From NCBI GenBank assembly GCA_033807695.1, contig CM066300.1, positions 4,960,001 to 5,024,000 of the forward strand: a stretch of 64,000 nucleotides of DNA, given 5' to 3'. The notes beneath the pieces are model-generated. The model was not told the origin of the DNA, did no database searches, and saw only the letters and a list, made by a program, of their open reading frames with translations. The stretch comes from Daedaleopsis sinensis. Lineage: Eukaryota; Basidiomycota; Agaricomycetes; Polyporales; Polyporaceae. Within the stretch, counting starts at the first letter, position 1. Every line of letters begins with the position of its first letter. The position numbers and the translations under genes were made by a program. This document shows positions 32,954 to 45,033 of the stretch, one piece after another.

Positions 32954-34129
32954 ATGTCCGCTGACGTTGATATGCCGATGGCCGTCGCCCAGCACGAAAC
33001 CGGAAGATCATCCTATGTCATGTTTCCTATCGAGTACCCCGAGGTCAGCAGGTGACCACCGCTGCAGTGATCACAAACACTCACTTTATCTTCCAGCTGT
33101 GGCAGGCGTACAAGCTCGCCCAGGCGTCGTTCTGGACGGCAGACGAAATCGACCCCAAGGACGACAGAGAGCAATGGCGCTCCAAACTCACCGCGGGCGA
33201 GCGCCAGTTCTTTTCGTACATCCTCGGGTTCTTCGCCGGCTCGGACGGCATCGTGGTCGAAAATCTCGCGCTACGCTTCTGCGCCGAGATCGACGTCCCC
33301 GAGGTGAGGTGCTTTTACGGATACCAAATCATGATGTGAGCATCTTCTCCATTCACCGGGAGCCTACTCTCACCGTACGGTTACAGCGAGAACGTACACG
33401 CCGAGGTCTACAGCAAGTTCATACAGGAACTTGTCCGCGACCCGAAAGAACAGCGAGTCCTATTCCATTCCATCAAACTCAACCCGCCTGTTCAGGCAAA
33501 GGCCGACTGGTGCGTGCAGTGGATCGATTCACAGGAAGAGTCCCTCGCGACCCGCGTCGTCGCATTCGCGATAGTCGAGGGCCTGTTCTTTTCGACCTCG
33601 TTCGCCGCGATTTTCTGGCTTCGCCATCGCAATCTCATGCCGGCCCTCACATTCTCCAACGAGCTCATTGCGCGCGACGAGGGGCAGCACACCTTGTTTG
33701 CATGTCTACTGTACCACCACCTCGGGACGCCCATCGCAGAGGAAAAAGTCCACCACATGATCCGCGAGGCAGTGGAGCTGGAGCAGACGTTTTTTGACTG
33801 TAAGTCCATACCCAGCGACTGACGATAAACACACCTGAGCTTTCAACAGCCGCCCTCCAGGATACCGGCTTAATAGGGATAACCGAGGCGCGAATGAGCG
33901 ACTATGTCGAATATGTTGCGGATTTCCTACTCGTCCACCTTGGATTCGAAAAACTCTACTTCGCCGAGAACCCGGTAAGCAAGGACTCACTGCATGCAAC
34001 GATTCACTAACGCAACGTCATCCTCAGTTCCCGTTCATGGAACGAACCGCGATCGATGCAAAGACGAACTTCTTCGAGCGACAGGTCAGCGAGTACCACG
34101 GCGCAAGCACCGCACGCCCGGTGATCTGA
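32954..34129 (+). CDS. Ribonucleotide reductase small subunit (R2) without the C-terminal R1-binding tail
   Basis: Five exons in phase: 32954-33043, 33097-33335, 33387-33799, 33850-33974 and 34028-34129, giving 322 aa, shorter than the usual 380-410. R2 makes the tyrosyl radical for reduction of ribonucleotides to dNTPs, with R1 in an R1-R2 complex. Diiron ligands are visible: Asp in [11 protein letters not shown], Glu and His in ENVHAEVYS, Glu in [10 protein letters not shown], and Glu and His in [10 protein letters not shown]; the radical Tyr is the Y of EVYS. The helical core ends at [14 protein letters not shown], then the protein stops at ASTARPVI. The conserved acidic-Phe tail that docks on R1, with its radical-transfer tyrosine, is absent, and no downstream exon encoding one was seen to 34.4 kb. 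The N-terminus is also short. Probably a second, divergent copy beside a canonical gene elsewhere. Confidence 0.88.
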
Positions 34130-35256
34130 TTCTGCATGTATTGGTTGAACACATCCGACGCGGTGTCCCACGTCTTGATCTGCCGAGAACAGAACGATGT
34201 AATTAGTAGATGGTCAACGATATCGATGAACGCAAATTTGGAATTGTCGTGTGTTCCGCGCGCGAGACTGAACCCGTCGGGTCTCCCGCTAAGTAGCTTA
34301 TACAAGAGCCTCACCTGAATATACAACGCTGTTATCGAAGCCAGACCCCATCGACGATAGCCAAGTCCAACAACAGATCACACCGCTGCTCTCAGACGCC
34401 AACTGGCAGTGCCCCAATACAACGGAACCCCCCGAATATTCGGTCAGAGCTTTAATCCCGAAAGTGCCGGACTCGGCCCTACTATATGCGGCGTAATCGT
34501 TGTACCAGATGCTATATAGGGCAACTCTGTGGGCGTTTAGATGGCGCCTCGGCGTTTTTTGACCTCCAAAACGGCCCTTTTTGGCGGTCGGGGGATATAG
34601 CGCTTATTCGGGGGAGAGTAAACGGACCTCCGAGCGCCCAGTCTCTTACCGGCATCTGCTATCATCCAGCACGATATTCACACCTAACATTAGTCCTGAC
34701 CGAACGACCACAGCAAAGGATTCTTCCGTGACCGCAGTCGTTCCCGAGCCGCACAGTTAGACACCTGGCGAACCACGTTCATCATTCCTGCCACATGCGC
34801 GACATCGGCACGCAACCACTGGCATGCCACTATCTCAAACGTAAATGAACTGCCAACCCCACCGACAAGCGTCGACCAACCACACCCGTGAGGGAGGAGA
34901 GGAACACTAGTACTGACTGGATTCAAGATATTCCACCCGTACCGGCTTGAATATTAACAACAGAAGCACCATATATAGAAAGGGAGCTAAGATATGATAG
35001 AGATCAGCGACCGACACCGATCGAGCGAGTCAAATACCCGGAACGCGCTGGACATCTTATCACAACACTCGTCATCGATGCTGGATATCTTATCACGACC
35101 CTCGTTATCGAGGGACACGTCAGGGCAGTGCCAGGGGGCGCGGTGCCAAAATCACGTGAGGGACCCCCGACTTTCCTCAAAACAGACCTGAACTCGTTCG
35201 AGTCCAGGAATAAATCCGGCTGCATACGGTAGTAGAGTCAATGCGCACTTGGCACA
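34130..35256. other. Intergenic stretch with a small tandem repeat
   Basis: No gene. It separates the island from the ABC transporter 3' end and contains a two-unit 33-bp repeat at 35048-35113. Confidence 0.5.
35048..35113. repeat. Two-copy 33-bp imperfect tandem repeat
   Basis: Units 35048-35080 and 35081-35113 both read CTGGA(C/T)ATCTTATCAC then A/G-differing ACTCGT/CCTCGT and TCATCGA/TTATCGA segments, differing at a handful of positions. Confidence 0.8.
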
Positions 35257-38200
35257 TCACACAAACCAGCGCCACCACGCTTTCCTCCGCCGAGCCTCCC
35301 CATCGCCCTCCTCGACAGCATTATCCCTGATGACCTTCATGAACACACTCTCCAAACTCGCCTTCTCCACGGCGTACTCTCCGACACCGCCTCCATTCTC
35401 CTTGGTAGCATCCGCGAGCACCGCGAACAACTGCGCGAGCGACAGGCCGTCCCCGACAGGCACCTCAAACCGTGTCGCTACGTCATTGGCCATGCGTGCG
35501 CCGGGGATCCGGGCCATAAGTTCACGAGCACGAACGACGTCCTCGCGTGTCCGCCCAGGGAAGTGCACGAGGTAGCGATCGTAGCGGGAGAGGAGGGTAT
35601 CGGTCGTACCCACGGCTGATTTGTGGGGTCAGCAAACATGTTCAACGCGAATTCACAGCCTATGTTGACATACCGAGCATACGTTTGGCGATGATGCCAA
35701 CCTTATTCGCAAGCGTCGAGGCTTCTTCCATAGAGTCTGTTCACAAGATGGGTTGAGAAAGTGAGCAGATGACTATTTGACTCCAGAGTAGGAGTAATGC
35801 TTACGAGTCGTAATCACAATCGCCTTTCCGACGGCGACGTTCTTGAGCGTGCCCCACATGTCGCGCTTCATCTTCGCGTCGACCCCGCTTGAAAACTCGT
35901 CGATGAGCACCACAGACGGGTTGCCTACATCCGTTTGTCAGTTCGCACCTAGGGAAGTACAATGTGCAGGCCCGACATACCGATCAACGCAATCGCCAAC
36001 GCGAGCTTCCTCTGGTTGCCCCCCGACAGTTTGTTCGCCAACCTATTCGCATATGTACTCAAGTTGGTCAACGTCATGACGCCTTCGACGTTCCGAGCCG
36101 TCTCCGCGCCGCGACGCAGGCCCTTGAGTCGCGCATAAACTTGCAGGTGCTCACGCACGGTCAACTGCGCGTCGATCGCGGTGAACTGCGGGCAGACCCC
36201 GAGCGAAACGCGCGCAGTCTGCGTGTGTCGCGTGATGGAACGGCCATTGATGAGGATCTCACCCGTGTCAGGGGTGAGGTCGCCACCTGTGCCAGCCACA
36301 TGTTCATCAATGAGACGTACAACAGAGGATGCGGATGGGGAGAGCATGAGACGTACGGATCATGTCAAACGTCGTCGTCTTCCCCGCACCGTTCGGGCCC
36401 AAAAGCGCGAAGATCGTGTCGGTCGCGACACCGAAGCTCACGTTGTCGACAACAGTCCCCGCACCACTGAATGTTTTTGAGACGCCTAGCACCCTCAAAG
36501 CATCGCTTGAGTGCGACACGGCCTGCGCCTCCGCCAGAACGTCCAGTCTATCTGTATTATCTGTGTCCAACGACGGACCCTTGGCTTCTGTGGCAGAATT
36601 GGCGACAACTTTGCGCGATCGCGCAGCGAGAAGGCGATGCTTCAACATCGAACCGGAATCGGCAAGGACGAGGACACCGAAGAGGATGAAACCGTGAAGA
36701 ATGAGGTAGAGAATTGGCCCGCCGAAGCGGGTGATGCTCCCAAGGGAAGAGGTTGGGACGACGGAGCTGCCTTCACATAGGAGTGAAAACAGGTTTACGG
36801 AAACAAACCCGGCTCGGACCTAAAAAGTGTCTTCAATTTACATTATTATTCAGTTTAGAGAAATGTGTGCGTACGACGTTGAAAGACGGTGAAATGAGTG
36901 CGAGCGTGAAGTCTGCAGGCAACCATAAGCAATCAGGTGGAAATACATGATTGACATGAAACTACACACGTATCGTGTTGATGATCCTTGCTGACTTTGT
37001 GACCAAGCTGTATGTGAGTGTGAGCATATACCCTGAGATATACAACTGCGTGATGAAGCGTCAGCAAGTGCGGACAGTCATCCAAGTCACTTCACTCACT
37101 CCGAACACAATGAGCTGGTATGCCAAGACCGCAGCGAAAGCCCCGGTTGGAGTTTTGATGAACAGCGTCCAAACGTATGCAAAGAGCGAGCCCGTGAACC
37201 CGTGTAGGACGATGATGAACCACAGATATCCAAGCCCTTGAAACAGCGTCGACTTCACAGAGAAGACTATCACAAGAATGGTGGCAGCGAGCACTGAGAA
37301 CAGCGCGTCGAACATGACGTGTCCGAGCCAGAGGCCTGCGGGGTTCGAAAGCCCGTTCGAGAACTGCATCGCCTGCACTGACGACCGCCGTTCTTGCGCG
37401 ACGTAAAGCGTGAAGAACGCAGGATAAATCGCCTACATCAAATCGGGGCCGTCAGTGTCGTTAGTCAGTGCAGAGAGTATATGGGTGAGAGACGCACCAC
37501 CGCGAGCCCGAAGAATGCCGCCCAGATGAGCGGGCTCAGAGAGCCCGAGCTTATCGCGGGGAACGTCCCCATCACGGGCGAGATGAGCTTCGGCGCACCA
37601 CCAGCCAATGCGCGCCCCGTATCGTTCAGAGCTTTGTTGTACAGTAGGTTCGATACCGTGTTCAGGAAGATTGGTCCACTCAGGTACTGTTGAACGTCCC
37701 ACGCGAACAAAGCGGCGCCATTCTGGAGGTCGAGCGAGATGCCGCCGTCGACAAGCTGGGTGTAGTTCTTCGGGACGATGTCGACGAAGCTGGCGTTGCT
37801 CGGCAGGCTGTCTACGTTCAGCGCGCTCGTCACGTTCCCGAGTGCGCTGAGCAGCCCAGGCGGAGTGACGAGCGGGAGGTAGCCCGGGTAGCCATAATCA
37901 ACACGGCTGCCGATGTACGAGTCCGATATGAAGAGCTTTGTCGTGCCAAAAGGATCGGCGGTGCTGATAACCTCGCATGTTTGCGCCTGTGACGGGACGT
38001 ACTTCAGCGTGATGGTCGAGACAACACATATGACGACGAGAGCGAGGATGTAGGAGAGCCAGCTGCGGCGCACGACAAGACAGCGTTTGTGAAAAATCGT
38101 CAGAGCCTGGCCGATGACGGTGCGGTGGGTTCCGCTCGAAAGCTGGATCTTGGCGGGGGACACTGGAAGCGACTCGGGAGATGAAGTGAGGTCCTCGTGT

Positions 38201-41200
38201 TTTTCTTGCTCGGACTCGGTTTTAGACTTCTTCTGCTCGGCATCATGCATGAGATCAAGGAAGATATCCTCGATCGTCGTCGCGAAGACGGCGTAGGAGT
38301 CGATATGGAGCTGTGCCTTCTCTCGTTCGACCGTCTCGAGCACCTGTCCGACGACAGCGAGGTCGTGTGTTTTCAAATGGTACACAACTTCGTTCGGACC
38401 ACCGGTGGACGTGTGAACTTGCGGTGCAATGTCGCGAAGGAGTTCTAATAGGGCTGAAGGGTTTGAATTGACGTCAGCTTGATAGGTCACCTTCATAGTG
38501 TAGCCTTCTCCTAGGGTGGATTTGAGAGTGACAGGGCTCCCATGGGCAACCAGTTTTCCGGGCGCAGCGAGTACTGCGATTTCGTCTGCAAGAAGATCTG
38601 CTTCGTCGAGGAACTAGATAGGGGGCCACGATCATGAGACGACTGTGTCGTATCGAAGGTGAGGCACTGACGTGAGTGGTAAAGACAATGGTCCGGTCGT
38701 TCTTGACTGAAGTGAGCGTCTTCCAGATCGCTCGGCGAGATAAAGGGTCCACACCAGACGTGCACTGTGGGATTTCAGAGCACTGCAGGGGTTCAGCTCA
38801 ACACGCGACTCACCTCATCGACGAGAAGAACTTTCCACCGAGGATGCCATGAGCACGTCGCACGAGCTTCAAGATCTTGTCACTCACTCTTCGAACCTCC
38901 AACGAGACCAACCGCCAGCTGCAGCTTCCGCTTCTGGCCCCCACTCAACGCGCCTGCGTCATGATAGATCTTTGCTCCTAAGTCGCAGTCCTTGAGCAGC
39001 TGCACTATGTCCTCAGCGTAGTCCGCCTTGGGCTTGATTGCCTGCCACAGCTGCAGCGTCTGGTAGCATGTCAGCTCTGGGAACAGGATGTTCTTCTGGG
39101 GGACCAGCCCGATGGTCCCGCGCGGCGGGCGCTCGACCCCGCCCTCGAAGACGACTGTGCCGCGCGTGCGGCCCGTGAGGCCGCCCAAGATGGACATCGC
39201 AGTTGACTTCCCAGCTCTGCAGCGGGCGAGCAGATATGGTCAGCAACATACCTGTTGACATGCACATGGCCTCGCATGTAGTATTAGAGAGCAGATACGT
39301 ACCCGTTCGGCCCAAGGAGCACGAAAATGCCGTGCTTGGGGATGTCGAGCGACAGGTCCGATATCGCAGTGACGAGCCCCTTCTTGCCCTTGAGCCAGCT
39401 CGTGCGGAAGTCTTTGCCCAGGTTGCGGACCGAGATGGCCATGCCCGGAGGCGGCGGCGCAAGGCTCTTGTCGCCCTTCTTCCGGCGTCCGCACCAGCCT
39501 CCGTTGGCGTTTCGCGCGTCGTATAGCGAGCGTTCCCACTGCGCGCCGATCCATGGCCAGATGGCTATCCCGATCTGTGAAAAGGGAGTCGGAGATGAGG
39601 CTCGAGTTTTCGCAGGGCATGATGCATCGGAGCGGCAGCTGTGAGACGCACCAGTACCGCACCGATCAGCGGCGACAGCGTTAGCCCGAAGTCTGGATCG
39701 GGCGTTGTCGTAGACATCGGAATCCCGTTCACCTCGAACGCAGTGATGCAGCGCATCGCAACGGGATAGAACATGGGCGGGAAAAGCAGGATGAGGACGA
39801 AGAAGATCGTGGTCGGGATGGAGGAGAGCGTCATGCCGAGGATGCAGCACACATACGCGAGCATCAGCGACGAGATCGCCGCGAGCTGCGGGCTCTTCCC
39901 GAACGGCGCCATCGCGAAGAGAGTGTAGCTTGTGAGCGAGAGCGTGGTGAGAATATGGACTCCGACGAGCAGGCCCGCGCTCGTCCCCGTCCAGAGCTTC
40001 GCGTGCCAGATGCCGGCGGTGATAATCGAGCTTGGGAGGTAAACGAGGGAGAAGCTGAAATGCCAGGATCTACATGTGGTATCATCGAGAGAACATGTCA
40101 GTCAACGTAAACACGAGGAGACGTTCGGAGGAGTACGACGGACAGGATTCGAGCGGCGTCTCCGACGCCCATTGCCTTCATGTGACTGGTGAGCCCTGAA
40201 GCTCGCTCTTTCATGGCCAAGCCGGGAAGCTGGTACGACACTTCGACGAAGCACACAAAGCTGCACATGCGTCAGACCAGCCATAGCGCGGAAACACGAA
40301 CCATACATACAATACGATGATTAGGACCCCCGATGCGAACGAAATGTACGCTGCGATTGATGATTGTCAAAACCGGGTAGGAAATTAGAAATGATAGCTA
40401 CTGACTAAGTCGGATACTGTCAAAGACATCGTCGTTGTTGAAGTCGACGTACGGCCATTCGAGGGGAGTAGCGGGTGTCACACCGGTGTCCACCTCGATG
40501 ATTGCCTACAGTCCATCAATCGGTCACCGGGTGCGATAGTCAAGCGTTAAGGATGCACTCACACTCTCGACTGCCCACTGCAGCGGCAGTATGCGTACCT
40601 CATAAGCGGACGTATGGTCCCGCACATTGATATATCCAAACCGCAGCGCTTCGTCAGCGCGTATCGTGTAGTTGAGCGACGTCGCGCTGCTGCCTGCCGC
40701 AGGGGGCTCGAAGGTCACGGCTGCGAAGCACCCCGAGGAGCCCATGAAGTTCTCCTGGCAGATGGCACCGATTTCGCTCGTATCGGCCTTGCGCACAGAC
40801 CGACGCTGCTTGCTCGAGAAGTCCTTCATGATGCGCGCGAACACGTCGTCCGGGCGCACGGTGCTTGCGCCATTCGTGTCGTCCGACCACACTAGTGTGA
40901 GGGATGGGTCGAATACATCAGCTAGTCGCGCGACGGGGACCATCGTTCCGAGGCCTCCCTAGATGAGGTTAGCATCACCAGAGGCAAAGAAGGTACGGCG
41001 GACCTACAAAGCTTGGTCTTGAGAGAAATACTTGTGCGTACGCAAGGAAGATCGCTATGGCGATGGGTATAACGAAGCATCGTAAAATCGTGAGCTGGCA
41101 CAGTCGAACAGATCAACCATAATGTGTAGTTACGCATAGAATAGAACTCACAACAGGATGCTTGGCAAGTATGATCCAGTTCTTGAATACCAAAGCCCGG

Positions 41201-41226
41201 AACTGTCGAAGAAAGAGCGATAACAT
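35257..41226 (-). CDS. ABCA-type full-length ABC transporter
   Basis: Large multi-exon gene (well over 15 exons) from the ATG at 41226 (MLSLFLRQFRALVFKNWIIL) to 35257. Order is TMD1-NBD1-TMD2-NBD2. TMD1 starts with the membrane helix after the short basic N-terminus and has a big luminal loop at about 40958-40406. NBD1 shows LLGPNG split by an intron from AGKST, signature LSGGQKRK and Walker B ILLVDE joined across introns to CTSGVDP. NBD2 shows LLGPNGAGKTTT, signature LSGGNQRKL and VVLIDEFSSGVD. All ATPase motifs are intact. The soluble C-terminal domain ends at WWRWFV. ABCA proteins move lipids or amphipathic compounds across membranes; fungal members are few and poorly characterised. Several exons are very short and the exon count is from hand splicing. 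Substrate unknown. Confidence 0.9.
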
Positions 41227-42064
41227 CACAATCCTAGTGCAGAGGGCAGGGACAGGAAGGCCTCTCCTGGGTTTCGGCCTGGACACGCAAGGGGGTATGG
41301 GGTATATCTGCCAGGCAGTGGCGGTGAGTGGTCGTCGTGGATCGTGGAGAAAGGCGCACCAAGGCTTATGCAGATCGTTTGCTATATGTAAGTACACACG
41401 AGGTACTGCCTGGTACTGCGCAACTTCTTCCCAGTCATTCCACAGCTCCGGCGGCGCCGGAGGCGCTAACACTGTCAACTGGCCGCGGTTGCAATATTAA
41501 TGTTGGCCGCATCCAGGCCGCATCCTAGCGCCCCCCACAATGAAGTACTTATCCGGCTGAGACCGCGCTACAAATTGCAGCCGAGTTATGTCGAAACCGA
41601 CCGTTGGCCTCCGTTTGTTACTAGACATTGAGTACCCAACTTGGAGATTTTTGACCAGCGTGAAGCTCAGTGAAGAGGCGACGTGGCACTGCCTCCTGAT
41701 GAGGGTGAGGAGGAGAGCCGACAGCTGTGCTGTGCATCCTCAACGGCCCGGGAGTTTGTGAGCGCTAATGCAGCGCGCGTACCGGAGACCTAGTGTAGTC
41801 TGAAACTAGAGGTTTAAAGGACTGTATTAGACACTCACGTTTACACGGTGATCTTGCGGTGATCGATTCCTGCAGGGAAGAGATGCCACCACGGTCAACA
41901 TGTGAGACGATTTTGCCAAGTGAATCGAGAAGTACCTACAGACACAGGAAAAAGTTGTAGGCGTCAGGGTATTTAGGTAACGACAATCGATTGGCACTCG
42001 TATCATACAACAGCGTATTCGTACACTACATAACGGACAAGGCACTCAGGCCCACGCGAGCGAA
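41227..42064. other. Intergenic stretch, ABC transporter promoter side
   Basis: No gene. Contains the 5' flank of the transporter and the 3' flank of the membrane-protein gene. Confidence 0.5.
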
Positions 42065-43066
42065 TCAGCGGCGCAGGTACTGCATGGCAGTCGGAATCGC
42101 CTTCAATCCAACGACGCACGCAGTGACGGCAGACGTCCAGCCCAAACGGGATGGCCACGGACCGGCACCCGCAACGCCCATCTGTCCAACTGCAACGGCG
42201 AGGACGTCGTACAGTAGAATAGAACCGAATAAGGGCGAGGAGGTTGCAGCACCGACGGGGAACAGGATGTAAGTTGCAGCCTGAACAAGAGTGGAGGGAG
42301 GTGCAAGGTAGCGCTACCAAGGATGATTTGTGAGGAAACAGCAGAGAGTCAGAACAACGATGCATGACTTACCAGCGCAACCCCACCGTTATCGATGAGA
42401 TCCAATACACCGATGCCCGCGAACGTTTTCGCGACAAGGTGTGTTAGGCGGTGAAGCAGGGGACTCGACGGAGTCAGCGGAGGGAGTGCAGCCACGGCCA
42501 CGAGTTGAGCGACAGTGTTGATAGTGACTAGGACTTGCGATGCGACGAAGTTTTCGCGCATCCAGAAGTACAACCATCCCGCTACGTCACCTCCCCATAA
42601 GTATATAGTCAACAACGTCAAGTGGCGCGACGTACCGATGCAGAAGTTCCCGAGCGCATACACTGGCGCGTAAGCGAGCGCAGCTTTCAGCGCGCGCTCC
42701 TCCTCCTTGTCGTGGAGGGGTGGGATCATAGGCTGCTCTTGTCCGAGGCCCCTGGAAGGCGGCTTGCCGGAGAGAGCCTGGTACCCGTTCGGTGGGTTAC
42801 TCTTGAAGAGCTTGCGAATCCAGGCAAGTTGTAAGACGACTTGCCCTGAGAAGAACGCGGCGATGAACAACGGATGTGGGGAGAATGCGAAATGATTCTG
42901 CAGTACGCGGTCAATATTTTCGCCCGAAGTAGTGGATGTATGCACTCACAGCATCCGCGATGTCCTTCATATTGGGCGTGGAGACCATGCCGTAGGTTTG
43001 TACTCCGAAGTTCACGAGGAAGGAGCTCACGGTGAGCATTCGCGCAGAAGAGACTTCGTTGCCCAT
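42065..43066 (-). CDS. Small fungal polytopic membrane protein
   Basis: Four exons: 43066-42950, 42897 to about 42635, the exon from about 42588 to about 42371, and a last exon ending at the TGA at 42067-42065. Start is MGNEVSSARMLTV. The protein has about six or seven hydrophobic segments (FIAAFFSGQVVLQLAW, ALAYAPVYALGNFCIG, VTINTVAQLVAVAAL, SILLYDVLAVAVGQMGV) separated by short loops; a cytosolic charged loop (PPLHDKEEERALKAAL) lies in the middle. All introns are in phase and small. I recognise it as a conserved fungal protein of unknown function rather than a known transporter. The second intron (donor gtacgt) is only 46 nt. Confidence 0.72.
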
Positions 43067-43532
43067 GATGTGCGATTTGGCAGTGAGATCTAGTGAGAGG
43101 GTAGTAGGGGAAAGGAGAGAGATGAGAGGAGTCGTACGCGCAGTTGCGAGCATATATACGCTGTGGAAACTTCCGGAGGAATGACAAGATACATGGCGGG
43201 CATCGACGCGTGATGTCATACCCTGCTCACTGACACTTGCCTGACACCTTCCCGATGCGATCCCGCCTGCAGCGACGATCGCAGCTAGCTGCTCTATCAT
43301 GATACCAAAACGGTGCGACTCGGAATCGCAATGCCCATAAATTGACGGTGAACGTTTGAACCACGGTGGATCTGGGTTACATAGCACCTGTATAGTATTT
43401 GGTTGCAGTTGTGAGTACGCGGTATTCCTAACGATGACGATACTAGATGTCGACTTACTAACACCGTCGTCGATTGAAGAGGGATTTATACAATAATACA
43501 TGTAGCAGGTTGGGATAAGGGCCTCAGCCGCC
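43067..43532. other. Intergenic stretch
   Basis: 5' flank of the membrane-protein gene and 3' flank of the SAM-like gene. No gene seen. Confidence 0.45.
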
Positions 43533-45033
43533 TCATGTGGTATTCGCCCGCTGCTGCAGACCCTCTCTCACGAGCAAGCACGCTGAGAAATCGAGACCTT
43601 GCTCTCCCAGACTCTTCTCCAGCCTGTCTAGGTTCGCGTCCGACAGCCGCCCCAGAGCTTGTATCCGTGCGTCGTCGTTGATACCCACACGACGGAGAGC
43701 GTCCGCATATTCGACGGACAAGCCTATGTCGTCTAGAAATCGTTCCACAGCCCCGTTGACAGCGGATGATTTGCGACGGTGGCCAGCCAAAGGAGGGATG
43801 CTGCGAGTAGTTGGGATCCGGCCTGCTTGCGAAGCTAACGCCCCGCCGACGGACGCGACCGAGGTCGGGCCCATCTGTGGCGCCCGGGGTTCGCTAGCTT
43901 GCTCTTGACTGGCATGCTGGCTCCAGTGCGGCTTTCTGCTCCCTTTAGGGTAGTGTTTCCCTCCTCTAAGGTGGACCATGAAATATTTGAGCGTGTTGCC
44001 TGGTCCCACATTGAAGATCTACGACGGAAAAGAGAGATCGACGTCAGTAAGGTGAGCCCGTCCATGCGTTAGTCGATAACGTGCCTTGTCGACACTGCAA
44101 CCGACGCACTGAATGCCCCATTGCGGGCCATTTTCGGCGTCATGCACGTACAGCTGCAGATTGAGGCTTGGAAAAGTCTGCTTGAGGAGAGACATCTCCT
44201 CAGCCAGCCAAGGAGGTGTCTAACGATTGAATGGGTGAGTAGTCAGGTTGTTGTCGTCGGGACAAAACCGTACCGGTGGTGAACGTCCAACTATTGGAGA
44301 TATCGGTCGCTTGGGGCGGTCTTCCTCATCAGATCGTCCTACCTTCGTAGTAGGAGCTGCCGCGTGCGATGAAGAGTCAGAGGGCTTAGCCCGTCTTCGA
44401 GTCCCTTCATTCGATGGTCCCGCGGTTGACGAGTCGGTTTGTGTCGTACTGGGAGTGTGTGTAGACTGCTTGAGCTTCGACTTGCGTGGAATGATAACAG
44501 AATCCATGAATGTACCAGCACGTTTGCGCGACGAGATTTCAGGCTTGATCTCTTCGTCCTCTTCAGACATGAGATGACGTGTGCGCTTCCTGCGCGAGGG
44601 AGTTTTCGGAATGGCGAAGTCATGGTCGGGGTCCTCCTCCTTGACGTCTGAGAACATCGGGGATGCTCAGACTGACGCGCTCTCCTCCTGCCGTGCAGAG
44701 TAGGAGTGTCTTACCAGCCTTTCTCTTCCTCTCACTCAGCCGCTCTGACTTGCGAGGTTGTGACGTCTCCGTCGCCGCCGTCTCCTCTGCTTCCGAATCC
44801 AAGACTGGCTCTGGTGCCCGATGCTCTCCGCGATGAGACGGCCCTGGGTCGGCCTGCATGTCCTCGTCATCAGAGACGAAGAGATCCTTAGTATGCGCGT
44901 GTGTGGAGAGGCAGTTCGGATCGTGGCCATCATGTGTGACGGTAGTAGCTCTAGACATCAGACGTCTTCGTGCAGTATGATCTTTCACTTTTGACGAGAG
45001 GGAGGCAGCACTGTCGCGCGGAGGATGTGTCAT
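43533..45033 (-). CDS. SAM-like-domain protein with long charged N-terminus
   Basis: Start at the ATG at 45033 (MTHPPRDSAASLSSK). Exons 45033-44715 and 44647-44274 join in phase; the third begins at 44219 (TPPWLAEEMSLLKQTFPSL) and the last at about 44018 (IFNVGPGNTLKYFMVHL). The junction between the last two is not certain. The N-terminal 230 residues are disordered, acidic and Lys/Arg/Ser-rich with nuclear-type basic clusters (SERLSERKRKA, SRRKRTRH). The C-terminal 70 residues form a SAM-like five-helix module (VERFLDDIGLSVEYADAL, LGRLSDANLDRLEKSL). A C-x2-C pair occurs in QCVGCS. It resembles a mushroom-specific nuclear family; protein-protein interaction by the SAM-like domain is inferred. 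Confidence 0.65.

Noticed and set aside
32481..33797. 438-codon plus-strand open frame overlapping the Helitron-RNR spacer and the RNR exons
   Set aside because: It is a different frame from the RNR exons, is rich in Arg, His and Pro, and has no motif; the spliced RNR gene explains the region.
16250..34129. Idea that kinase, helicase, F-box and RNR genes mark an integrated large DNA virus
   Set aside because: The kinase and RNR have several spliceosomal introns, the helicase is clearly a Helitron protein, and no capsid, polymerase or packaging gene is present.
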